Source: Heyndrickxia acidicola
GTDB lineage: Bacteria; Bacillota; Bacilli; Bacillales; Bacillaceae_C
Direction: 5' to 3'
Assembly (NCBI RefSeq): GCF_001636425.1
Contig: NZ_KV440953.1
Coordinates: 3,282,001 to 3,346,000 of the forward strand
DNA length: 64,000 bases
In this document: piece after piece, positions 1 to 7,902 of the stretch
Layout: every line of letters starts with the position of its first letter
Position numbering within the stretch: the stretch's first letter is position 1
Translations under genes and position numbers: made by a program
Notes under the pieces: model-generated
Told to the model about the DNA's origin: nothing
The model's database searches: none
Seen by the model: only the letters and a program-made list of their open reading frames with translations

Positions 1-1
1 A

Positions 2-538
2 GAGCATATCGGACACTTAGTGGTAACAGGCAATATTGTGAACAAGAACTTAACAAAAGATCCCGGTCTTGACCGTTCTTTAATGGGAAATGGAATTTCC
101 ACCATTATATCCAGCTTTTTTGGAGCAACACCAAATACAACCTACGGTGAAAACATTGGTGTACTGGCTATCACCCGAGTATATTCCACATGGATTATCG
201 GCGGAGCTGCCGTTATAGCCATTATCCTGTCTTTTTGCGGAAAGCTTGCAGCATTAATTTCCTCTATCCCAACACCTGTTATGGGGGGAATATCGCTCCT
301 TCTTTTCGGTGTCATTGCTGCCAGCGGTATTCGAATGCTGGTTGAGACAAAAGTGGATTACAGTAAATCCCAAAATTTAATCTTGACCTGTGTAGTACTT
401 GCAATCGGAATCAGCGGCGCTACCATACAATTTGGAACAGTAGCCTTAACGGGAATGGGGCTGGCTACTGTAGTTGCCATTGTCTTGAGTCTTTTCTTTA
501 AGCTTCTCAATATCCTGAAATTATCAAATGAAGAATAG
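2..538 (+). CDS. uraA: Uracil permease (UraA/PyrP, NCS2 family), 3' part only
   Basis: The reading frame is open from base 2 and runs off the left edge, so only the last ~178 residues are present. It starts in the middle of the conserved EHIGH segment and continues with the family-typical GNGISTIISSFFGATPNTTY stretch, which lines the substrate pocket of NCS2 uracil transporters. Three to four hydrophobic membrane segments follow (visible in the runs AVIAIILSFCG, GGISLLLFGVIAASG and LATVVAIVLSLFF). The family imports uracil with protons across the cytoplasmic membrane. In Bacillus the gene often lies in the pyr operon, but the following gene here is not a pyr gene and a terminator comes directly after the stop, so this is the end of its transcript. 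The family assignment is firm; uracil rather than xanthine is inferred from the motif wording. Confidence 0.9.
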   Translation, partial: EHIGHLVVTGNIVNKNLTKDPGLDRSLMGNGISTIISSFFGATPNTTYGENIGVLAITRVYSTWIIGGAAVIAIILSFCGKLAALISSIPTPVMGGISLLLFGVIAASGIRMLVETKVDYSKSQNLILTCVVLAIGISGATIQFGTVALTGMGLATVVAIVLSLFFKLLNILKLSNEE

Positions 539-546
539 ATTTTTTA

Positions 547-578
547 ACTGGCTGCCCTGTTGCAGCCGGTTTTTTTAT
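547..578 (+). terminator. Intrinsic terminator after the uracil permease
   Basis: A GC-rich hairpin (CTGGCTGC pairing with GCAGCCGG) is followed by a run of seven T. It lies 8 bases after the permease stop codon. Confidence 0.85.
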
Positions 579-737
579 TTCCTTTCAAACGTTTGAGAAG
601 AAGATCGATATTTCACGGGAAATAAAACATGACTGAAAGACATATGAAAGGTTCCGTGAGCATTATAAAAAAAGGTATGTTCAACAGATAACTGGAGAAA
701 GTATGAATGGTGCATCTATCTTAAGGAGGCAACAAAA

Positions 738-863
738 ATGGATAATACTCATGAATATGTTGAAAAGCTGCATGAAAAACAAAAAAAAGACGAGCAAAAT
801 AAAAAACGTCAGGGAAAAGGCCATCCCGAGTCACGGCTCCCTAATAAACACCATAAAGATTAG
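738..863 (+). CDS. Small DUF4023-like protein (41 aa)
   Basis: A 41-codon ATG-to-TAG frame preceded by a perfect AAGGAGG (723-729) at 8-base spacing. The product is very hydrophilic and basic, rich in Lys, Glu, Gln and His, with a central QGKGHPESRLPNK segment. From memory this matches the DUF4023 family of ~40-residue Bacillus proteins of unknown function that share a K-R/K-QGKG-P core. It has no membrane segment or signal peptide. It sits alone between two terminators, so it is a monocistronic unit. The strong ribosome binding site and the hairpin that follows support a real gene; the function is unknown. Confidence 0.75.
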   Translation: MDNTHEYVEKLHEKQKKDEQNKKRQGKGHPESRLPNKHHKD

Positions 864-900
864 GCATATCTTTATTGCTTCAGCATTCTTTAAAGCATTT

Positions 901-950
901 GCCAAAAGCCGAATCCCATAAAAAGGGATGGCTTTTGGCTCAATTATTTT
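901..950 (+). terminator. Terminator between the DUF4023-like gene and the S53 peptidase
   Basis: Long hairpin: GCCAAAAGCC and ATCCC pair with GGGAT and GGCTTTTGGC around an A-rich loop, with T-rich sequence after it. The flanking genes converge, so it may serve both strands. Confidence 0.75.
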
Positions 951-1051
951 TAAAAATGGCTTCTTCTATTTTTAAGACCGGTCTGATTTTAGCAGGTTTA
1001 GCTGATTATGACTCCCTTTTATACATTTCTCCTCCACTTTTTTTGCTTTCC

Positions 1052-2953
1052 TTATCTGTAAAACGGTCCGAAATTCCATGCAAGCTTAGCTACATCTGGC
1101 GTACCAAGGCCTGTCGCTTGATTGTAAATAGTTCCTGCAGTACCAGTATAGAAAAGATTATCATTGTCTCCGCTTGTGTCATTTAATGGAGTGAGAGGTG
1201 AATTCCAGCCTTGAGCAAATTGATAAATCTGCGGATTCCAGAATCCTACCTGAGTATGGTTTGCACTGTTGATCAGCGCTGAAAGTCCATTTAATTGCGG
1301 TGCAACAAAGCTTGTACCTCCATACTGATCCCATTCTTGGACACCAGTTTTAGGATTAGTGAACAAGATAGAATATCCAGACTCTGGATCCGCGTCCATG
1401 GATAAATCCGGTACATTCCTCCCTGAACCTGTTCCAGTTACTATAGGTTTAGTAGAATCATAAGTAGGTGTTGCAGCTAAATCACTGCCTACATCCCATT
1501 GCTGAACAGCTGAATACGTATTAACTCCCTTTATTCCTTTTTGATAATCAGGTGTCGCAAAGGCTGTACTGAAACCGCCGCCGCCTCCTTCAAAGAAAGG
1601 CCCATTATCAGGTGTGTAACCATATGCTTGAAGAAGCGGGTACAAATAATCCCAGCTCCACGCACGTTCCTTAGGAACACTTACATTAATTCCTGTGGAC
1701 TTAGAAGTAAAACTAAATGGTGTTGTTGTTCCGCCTGCAGCAGTAATATATGGACTGGAAGAAGGAAAATCTACAGTGAGGTCATACATGCCCATTGACC
1801 GGGTATTATCATAGGCCCCGGCATCACCTGCCGCAGCAAACATTGATTGCCCTTGGGCAGCCGCTTGCATGAAGAGCTGGTTAAAAGCTTCGGTATAGGC
1901 AGGTGATTCCATATTCTGCTTCACAAAATAGTCAATGGATGACTCACTTTGCCCCCAGCTTACGGAAACTTGCTGTGCCTGGTTATCATTAATCGCTTTA
2001 GCAAATGCATCTACAAAGCCTGTGTCCGTATTTGGGCCGACATAGACATGAATATTCGCTTGTGGTGCAAGAGCACCTGATTGCTCTACATCCAATGTCG
2101 TCTCATCAGACCCAGACCAGCCTGAACCTCCGTCAACATCTGTTTTAGTAATCCGGTTCGGTTTCACTTTAATGCCTGCTGTATTCCAAAAGTCATACGC
2201 ATCCTGAGGAACGAAATCAGCTAAAGTTACAATCCCGATGGTTTGACCTGCTCCTGTTGCGCCCTTATCATAAAGCGGCTGAACATTGTAGCGTTTAATC
2301 AAATCCTGGGGAGACAATCCTCCTCCTGGCAGGGCATTGTCACTGTTAGCAGGAATTTTAACAGCTTGTTTCTCAGCATGTGAAGTCAAATTAGAATAAT
2401 CACTTAGCCCCAAAATACATAAGATATTGTCTGCTACATTCCTAGGAGCACTTGGCTGTTTCTTTGTTCCGCGGAACTTTTTTCCTTTATAGCTAGCATT
2501 CTGCAATTCAACATTCAGCGCCTTATTAAATTGAGCAACTGTTCCTGTTGCGGTTACAATCAAATTATCATTATAAACTGATGTACTAATCCCAAAGGAC
2601 TGCAGGTATTTTGTAACAACCCATACATCTCCTGAACTTGGGGCAAAATTATCTTTAAATTCTTTTACACTCAAATAATCACGGTAATGACGGCTGCCGC
2701 GTGTCGTTGTATCTTTAATATACTGCGCCAGCTGATCTTTGTTTTTTACCTTTAGAACAAAGTCGACGGTGACCTGCTGATTCGGATCCAGATCTCCAAA
2801 ATAATTGGCACCATCCAATACCGATGTCCCTGTACCTTGAGGGATTGTTACGTTATCGCTTGTGGTTTTCGCCAGCGACATAAAAGGTGATGCTCCAAAT
2901 AATAAAGATCCCGTTGCAACAAAAGAAAGCACACTTCTTTTCCACTTCTTCAA
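1052..2953 (-). CDS. Secreted S53 family peptidase (kumamolisin/sedolisin type)
   Basis: Pro-enzyme of 633 residues. The start chosen is a TTG at 2953, because AGGAGG lies 8 bases before it and an N-terminal signal peptide (KKWKR then a hydrophobic stretch ending near SLAK) follows at once; the longer open frame upstream has no ribosome binding site. Residues ~45-200 are a pro-kumamolisin activation domain. The catalytic domain has the S53 residues Glu284 and Asp288 (motif DETTLD), oxyanion Asp377 (AAAGDAGA) and nucleophile Ser548 (GGTSFVAP). A C-terminal ATGLGTPD segment matches the family's calcium-binding region. These enzymes are serine-carboxyl endopeptidases that work outside the cell at acid pH. 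It is a single-gene unit with long non-coding flanks, and no dedicated regulator is visible. Confidence 0.93.
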   Translation of the reverse strand: MKKWKRSVLSFVATGSLLFGASPFMSLAKTTSDNVTIPQGTGTSVLDGANYFGDLDPNQQVTVDFVLKVKNKDQLAQYIKDTTTRGSRHYRDYLSVKEFKDNFAPSSGDVWVVTKYLQSFGISTSVYNDNLIVTATGTVAQFNKALNVELQNASYKGKKFRGTKKQPSAPRNVADNILCILGLSDYSNLTSHAEKQAVKIPANSDNALPGGGLSPQDLIKRYNVQPLYDKGATGAGQTIGIVTLADFVPQDAYDFWNTAGIKVKPNRITKTDVDGGSGWSGSDETTLDVEQSGALAPQANIHVYVGPNTDTGFVDAFAKAINDNQAQQVSVSWGQSESSIDYFVKQNMESPAYTEAFNQLFMQAAAQGQSMFAAAGDAGAYDNTRSMGMYDLTVDFPSSSPYITAAGGTTTPFSFTSKSTGINVSVPKERAWSWDYLYPLLQAYGYTPDNGPFFEGGGGGFSTAFATPDYQKGIKGVNTYSAVQQWDVGSDLAATPTYDSTKPIVTGTGSGRNVPDLSMDADPESGYSILFTNPKTGVQEWDQYGGTSFVAPQLNGLSALINSANHTQVGFWNPQIYQFAQGWNSPLTPLNDTSGDNDNLFYTGTAGTIYNQATGLGTPDVAKLAWNFGPFYR

Positions 2954-3274
2954 ATGAATTCCTCCTAAAAAAGTATGCGTAGGCAGAATGACAGAATAAA
3001 TAATGTCTACGATGCCTATCTTTATTCTCATATTTACAACTAATCCCTTTTTATTTTTTAAATATTCCCAAAAATAATACTTTCGTCATAATATATTTAC
3101 TTTTTTTACCTATTTGATCCCTCTATTTTATCAATCATCGATTTTTCACTAGAGGCTGATCTACATAATTTAGTATGCATATGTTATAAAGACGACTTTT
3201 GGTCCCACGCCAAAGAGCTATGCTGAATCGCATGATTTACTTTTCCGATAAAAAAGGCTCTGTTAATCTTGCTT

Positions 3275-3345
3275 GTTGATTTCCGCTGCAGGCACTCGCT
3301 TTCTGCGGGCAATAACGGAACCTTCTGATAAGCAAGCTCTCCTAG
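3275..3345. repeat. Truncated copy of a dispersed palindromic Bacillus repeat
   Basis: This stretch shares GTTGATTTCCGCTGCAGGCA and the following CTCGCTTTC-GCGGGC with the left half of the complete element at 9433-9559, then diverges. It has no coding capacity. It sits in the 580-base gap upstream of the S53 gene together with a 'ggctttgtta-aggac' sequence (3362-3380) that recurs at about 42460 and 45773. Confidence 0.7.
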
Positions 3346-3461
3346 GCCTTATTAAATTGAGGCTTTGTTAGAGGACTCTGTTGTTTTTTAGCTCATTCGA
3401 GTGAAACGGCTGTTTCACTCGCATTTCAGCACAGCTTAAAGGTTACAGGAAAGAAAGGAAA

Positions 3462-3504
3462 CAAAAAAAGCAAAAAACGTTCCTATTTAGAACGCTTTTG
3501 CTTT
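3462..3504 (-). terminator. Terminator of the SAM-riboswitch ABC transporter operon
   Basis: On the minus strand AAAGCAAAAGCGTTC pairs with GAACGTTTTTTGCTTT and is followed by a T run. It lies ~30 bases after the permease stop codon. Confidence 0.8.
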
Positions 3505-3535
3505 ACTTCATTCCACTATGTACATAATTTCACTG

Positions 3536-4519
3536 CTATGCTTTCTTTTTTATTTGCAGATAGGTTACGGCCAGGGCAAGAACCAAGACACTTCCTTTTA
3601 TAATATCAAAAGCATAATATGGAAGATTCAGCATGGTTAAACCATTTAAGAGGATGCCAATTAATGCAGCCCCAAAAAAGGTTCCGATGGCATTCGGTTT
3701 ACCTGCACCTAAAAAGGAGAACCCTACAAAAACCGACGCCACTGCTTCCATCAGCATCGCTGCACCTGAATCAATTTGCCCTGACCCCACCCGCGCTGTA
3801 AAGAGAATGCCCGCCAGCGAGGCAAAAATCCCCGATATGGTATAAGCAAGAAGTTTTACCTTATTTACATTTATCCCTGATAATCGGGCTGCCTCTGAGT
3901 TTCCTCCTGTCATGTATAAAATCCGGCCCCATCTGGTATGATTGAGGACAAGATAAACCAGGATGACAAATAGAATCATAATAATAACAGGAAAAGGGAT
4001 TTTAAACAGTTCACCCTGCCCAATCCATAGGAAGCTGTTATAAAATTCTCCCGGTGCAGTCCCGCCTGTTGTCATCGGCATATGGCTGTAAACCGAATAT
4101 CCGTCTGTATACGTACTTTGAATACCCGATACAATATACATGGCTCCAAGCGTAGCTAATAAATCCGGTATGCCAATCTTTACGATCAGGATAGAATTAA
4201 AGATTCCTACTGCAATCCCAACTGCTATGGGCAGTAAAAGGACAATCCAAAGGGGCCACTGATACCAAACCATTAAAGAGGCAGTTATAACGGTAGATAA
4301 GGACATAGTAGACCCTACTGATAAGTCAAAGCCGTCTACAATTAATGTGAATGTGACACCAAGAGCCAATAATGTAACGATGGAAATCGAGCGCAGTATA
4401 TCTGATAGATTCCCATATGAAAAGAATTTGCCATTTACCAGACTAAAATAAACGAGAACAATAGCCATGACTACTATTGCTCCGTACCTGAATGAGAATT
4501 TAAAGAGCGTTCCGTTCAT
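3536..4519 (-). CDS. Ribose-type sugar ABC transporter, permease
   Basis: A 327-residue integral membrane protein of the RbsC/MglC family (BPD_transp_2) with about 8-10 hydrophobic segments. The family signature is visible as GVTFTLIVDGFDLSVGS near the N-terminus and NSEAARLSGINVNKVK in the cytoplasmic coupling region. The start is the ATG at 4519 with AGGAAG upstream; it overlaps the end of the ATPase gene by 20 bases, so translation is probably coupled. It forms the channel for the ATPase at 4500-6020 and the lipoprotein at 6089-7165. The substrate is not readable from the permease itself; the SAM riboswitch in front of the operon suggests a sulfur-containing sugar such as methylthioribose. 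Confidence 0.9.
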   Translation of the reverse strand: MNGTLFKFSFRYGAIVVMAIVLVYFSLVNGKFFSYGNLSDILRSISIVTLLALGVTFTLIVDGFDLSVGSTMSLSTVITASLMVWYQWPLWIVLLLPIAVGIAVGIFNSILIVKIGIPDLLATLGAMYIVSGIQSTYTDGYSVYSHMPMTTGGTAPGEFYNSFLWIGQGELFKIPFPVIIMILFVILVYLVLNHTRWGRILYMTGGNSEAARLSGINVNKVKLLAYTISGIFASLAGILFTARVGSGQIDSGAAMLMEAVASVFVGFSFLGAGKPNAIGTFFGAALIGILLNGLTMLNLPYYAFDIIKGSVLVLALAVTYLQIKKKA

Positions 4520-6020
4520 AGATGTCTTCCTTTCCACCGCTAGCATATAGCAGGATTTTTTCTTGTGTTGCTTCCTCTTTTGTTAATTCCTTCACTATTT
4601 GCCCATCATACATGACAAGGATTCGGTCAGAAATACTTAAAATTTCATTTATTTCGCACGAAAAGTAGACAATCCCTTTTCCTTCTGCAGTAAGATTGTG
4701 GATTAAGTGAAAGATGTCCTGCTTTGCTCCAATGTCTACTCCTTTAGTTGGCTCGTCAAAAAGATAAACCCTGGCATTTGAGGACGTCCATTTACCAATC
4801 GCCACTTTCTGCTGATTGCCTCCACTTAATTTAAATACAGGCGTCTTAGCCGAATTTGCCTTTATGGATAAGGTATCTATTATTTTTTCAGCATACTTAT
4901 TTTCTTCTTTCCTATTAAGAAACAGGAAGGGTGAAAATTTCTTTAGATAGGGGAAGGTTATATTTTCGGCAATGGAATCCTGAATAAAAAGACCTTCCTT
5001 TCTTCTCTCCTCCGGGACAAGTACAAGGCCTGATTTCATCGCTTCTTTTGGGTGTTGAAACTTTTTTGATTTTCCATTTACAATGACTTTCCCGCTTTTC
5101 CATTTTGTCAAGCCGAATAAAGCTTTAGCCAGCTCGGTTTTGCCTGCACCAACCAGCCCTACAATGCCTACTACCTCTCCCTTCGAAACATGGAAAGAAA
5201 TATCCTTCACTTTTTGTCCGTCATTTATTTCCATGATTTCTAGCAGCCGTTCCCCCTTATTGTTATTTGCCCGTGTAAATGAAAAGTGAAATGAACTGCC
5301 AAGCATCGTCTCAACAATTTGCTGCTGAGTGACCTGTGAGGTTTGAAAGGTAGAAATGGTTCTTCCATCTCTCATGACTGTAATACGATTGGCTATTTCA
5401 AAAATTTCCGGGAGTCGATGGGAAATAAATATACAGCCCACCCCATTGTTTCTCAATTTATTGACTATAGTAAAAAACTTCTTTGTTTCTTCCAGTGAAA
5501 GAGGGGCAGTGGGTTCATCAAAAATAATGACTTTCGCTTCTAATACCAAAGCTCTTGCAATCAAGACCATTTGCTTCTCAGCCAATGACAGCTCACTTGC
5601 TTGTAATTGAAGAGAAATACGTTCATCCAGTAACGCAAGAGCTTTGCTTGCTTGCTGCAATAGCCGCTTTTTAGATACAAAAATATTTCTTTGTGAAGAA
5701 ATAGAATCCAGCATAATGTTGTCAGCAACGGTCAGCTGAGGGACAAGTGCTGTATCTACCTCCTGATAAACGCAAAAAATACCATAATCTTTTGCATGTT
5801 TAGGAGAGTTTATTTCTACCTGCTGCCCTGAAAGCATGATTTCACCTGAATCTGCTGTATAAGCGCCAGAAAGAATTTTCATAAGCGTACTTTTCCCTGC
5901 ACCGTTTGCCCCTAATATAGCATGCACCTCGCCTGCTTTAAGGTCAAAATGAGCATCAGACAAGGATTTTACATTCCCAAAGGATTTTTTTATATCATTC
6001 ATGATGAGCAATTGGTCCAT
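4500..6020 (-). CDS. Ribose-type sugar ABC transporter, double ATPase
   Basis: A 506-residue RbsA/MglA-type protein with two tandem ABC domains. The first has Walker A GANGAGKST (residues ~38-46) and Walker B IIFDEPTAPL. The second has the looser Walker A VGAGKTE, signature LSGGNQQK and Walker B YLFDEPTKG. In the sugar family the first signature motif is normally degenerate and here it reads ASELSLAEKQM, as expected. It powers import through the permease at 3536-4519. The second gene of a three-gene minus-strand operon (lipoprotein, ATPase, permease); about 70 bases separate it from the lipoprotein gene. Confidence 0.92.
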   Translation of the reverse strand: MDQLLIMNDIKKSFGNVKSLSDAHFDLKAGEVHAILGANGAGKSTLMKILSGAYTADSGEIMLSGQQVEINSPKHAKDYGIFCVYQEVDTALVPQLTVADNIMLDSISSQRNIFVSKKRLLQQASKALALLDERISLQLQASELSLAEKQMVLIARALVLEAKVIIFDEPTAPLSLEETKKFFTIVNKLRNNGVGCIFISHRLPEIFEIANRITVMRDGRTISTFQTSQVTQQQIVETMLGSSFHFSFTRANNNKGERLLEIMEINDGQKVKDISFHVSKGEVVGIVGLVGAGKTELAKALFGLTKWKSGKVIVNGKSKKFQHPKEAMKSGLVLVPEERRKEGLFIQDSIAENITFPYLKKFSPFLFLNRKEENKYAEKIIDTLSIKANSAKTPVFKLSGGNQQKVAIGKWTSSNARVYLFDEPTKGVDIGAKQDIFHLIHNLTAEGKGIVYFSCEINEILSISDRILVMYDGQIVKELTKEEATQEKILLYASGGKEDIYERNAL

Positions 6021-6088
6021 AATTGTTTGCCCTCCTTCCTTTGTATAAAGGGAGTCTGACCGATGCTATCGGAGCAGACCCTCCAATC

Positions 6089-7165
6089 TTATTTACCTTC
6101 TTCCAATTTCTTAAGTGCTTCTGAATATCCCTGATTGCTGTGGCCCCAGCCTTTTATATACTGATTAAGATCAGCTGTTGTAATTTGTTTCTTCGGCAGA
6201 GTTTTCTTTGTTACAAATACAGGCTTTAATTTTACTGTTGCAGGTGTATGATCTCCATGGATTTTTTGGTACGCATACCGAACCTGAATACGGCCAATAT
6301 CTTTCGGATCAACGGCGGCAGATGCTACCCATGGGCTGTTTTTCTCTTGAATCATTTGCAGATCCTCATCGCTCATATCAATTCCATACACTTTAATATC
6401 GTTTCTTCCTGCCTGTTGAATGGCGCGGACCGCACCCTTGGCAAATTCATCCCAGGAAGCCCAAACGGCTGTGATTTGGCCTTTCTTTGGATACTGCTTT
6501 AGAAGAGCTTCCATTTGGGACTGAGTGTCCAAAGCAGTATTTTGTGTTGCTGCACCAAAAGTCGCTACCTCTTTGATTCCTGGATTTTTAGACATAAAAT
6601 TTTTATAAGCAATTTGACGTCTTTCCATTGGAGCAAAACCAGCAACCCAAATCTTTACGATATTGGCTTTACCTCCTGTATCCTTTGCTAGCTTATTTAA
6701 CGTCATTTCTGCCATTTGCTGATCACCTTGTTCAAGGACTGTTACACCTGGAACGGATACATCTGCATCAAATACAATAACGGGTATCTTCTGGCTGACT
6801 GCTTTCTTAACACCATCTGTAAGAGCTTCTTTTGTCCCATGGTCTATCAGAATGGCATCAAAGCCCTGGTTAATGGCGGCATCAAGGTTTGAAGCCATTT
6901 TTGCAAGATCTCCATCTGAAGTAAAAACAGTCGTTTTCCCTCCAAACTTTGCTACCTGCTCCTTTACCCCTTCAATATATTGTTCTGAAAAGGTTCCTAG
7001 GTTTTGCTGCATAATCAACGCTATCTTTTTGTTTGCAAGCGGATTCTTAGAATTGACATCTGCTTTCGCTTCCGTACTCTTTGATAAAGTAGGCTGGCAG
7101 CCTGCCAATAAGATAAAAGCGGTTAAAAAGATAAGCAAGCCTTTCCCGTTAACTATTTTTCTCAT
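6089..7165 (-). CDS. Ribose-type sugar ABC transporter, binding lipoprotein
   Basis: A 358-residue periplasmic-binding-protein-like lipoprotein (Peripla_BP_4, RbsB-like). The signal peptide ends in a lipobox with Cys23 (sequence LLAGC). The mature part contains typical segments KKIALIMQQNLGTF, DAILIDHGT and KVYGIDMSDEDL. The start is taken as the second of two in-frame ATGs (7165, the other is 7171), since GGAG lies 8 bases before it and only 2 before the other. It is the first gene after the SAM riboswitch. The C-terminal ~80 residues resemble those of other sugar-binding homologues, but no ligand residue can be assigned by eye. It would capture the substrate outside the membrane for the ATPase and permease that follow. 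Confidence 0.9.
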   Translation of the reverse strand: MRKIVNGKGLLIFLTAFILLAGCQPTLSKSTEAKADVNSKNPLANKKIALIMQQNLGTFSEQYIEGVKEQVAKFGGKTTVFTSDGDLAKMASNLDAAINQGFDAILIDHGTKEALTDGVKKAVSQKIPVIVFDADVSVPGVTVLEQGDQQMAEMTLNKLAKDTGGKANIVKIWVAGFAPMERRQIAYKNFMSKNPGIKEVATFGAATQNTALDTQSQMEALLKQYPKKGQITAVWASWDEFAKGAVRAIQQAGRNDIKVYGIDMSDEDLQMIQEKNSPWVASAAVDPKDIGRIQVRYAYQKIHGDHTPATVKLKPVFVTKKTLPKKQITTADLNQYIKGWGHSNQGYSEALKKLEEGK

Positions 7166-7221
7166 TCTCATCTCTCCTTTTTTTAGTTCGTTCAAAGCGA
7201 TAAAGAAATAAAGCCAAACGA

Positions 7222-7432
7222 AAAAGCCCCTTTCCAAAAAGAAAAGAGGCTGAAGAATATAAAATCTTCTCACCTCTTATCTCTCAGAAAGTATCCTTTC
7301 TGTTGGAATTAGCACCGTGCCTCATGGGAAAATCCCGGCTTATTTTAAAAATACGCCCCATTTCACAATGGTATTACGGTCGGTTGCTGGGCATCATCGG
7401 GCCAAATCCCTCCGCCTGCTCTGGATAAGAGT
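7222..7432 (-). promoter_or_regulatory. SAM-I (S-box) riboswitch with terminator
   Basis: Read on the minus strand, the P1 helix is CTCTTATCC (7431 down) pairing with GATAAGAG (near 7275). Between them are the S-box core blocks GGCGGAGGGATTTGGCCC, GATGCCCAGCAACC, GGTGCTAATTCC and CTGAGAGAT. A terminator hairpin (AGCCTCTTTTC / GAAAGGGGCT then TTTTT, 7225-7250) follows, before the lipoprotein gene. S-box RNAs turn genes off when SAM is plentiful. The identification is confident; the P3 or P4 arm is longer than in the second copy at 31321-31480. Confidence 0.93.
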
Positions 7433-7464
7433 TTTAAAGCTATAATTATGTACTCATAGGGTGA

Positions 7465-7494
7465 ATATTAGCACGATAATAAACAGAATTGCAA
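7465..7494 (-). promoter_or_regulatory. Promoter for the riboswitch-controlled ABC operon
   Basis: Minus strand: TTGCAA (7494-7489), 18 bases, TAATAT (7470-7465), placed ~33 bases before the riboswitch P1 helix. A good sigma-A type match. Confidence 0.6.
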
Positions 7495-7499
7495 CTCTT

Positions 7500-7902
7500 T
7501 TTAAAAATATTTTTTTATTTCGAAGACTGATTGGTTATATAAATAATTGGGGTAGACTGTTTAAGGATTTATATCTAGGGCGGCTCAGCTTTACTGCCAT
7601 TTAAATGATAGCGCTTTATTACTATGCGAAATTTGTTGTGTTAAACTCCTTGGAAAATTGTTATTCTAAGATAGTTTTGGTTAGCTTTTTAAATTACTTT
7701 ATTTACTAATTCCTCTTCTTACCCAATTTACAATGCAAGGAATATCATCAATTTCAAATTATTTATTTTTAAATATATAAAATGGATTAAAATAGTCCAT
7801 CCTAGTAAAATTGAACCCTTTTTGGAAAAAATTTCAGAAACATGAAACTTATTTATACAAACATGCGTCTTTTTAATAGACATTTATACAGAGGAGATCA
7901 AT
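7500..7902. other. Non-coding stretch with no clear feature
   Basis: AT-rich sequence between divergent units. I see no plausible gene, repeat or hairpin-plus-T run. It must hold the promoter of the glycosyltransferase gene at 7903, whose GAGGAG ribosome site lies at ~7891; no convincing -35/-10 pair was picked out. Confidence 0.4.

Noticed and set aside
1052-3031. A longer S53 peptidase starting at 3031
   Set aside because: The upstream 26 codons have no ribosome site and would put a non-signal sequence before the clear signal peptide; the TTG at 2953 has AGGAGG at the right place.
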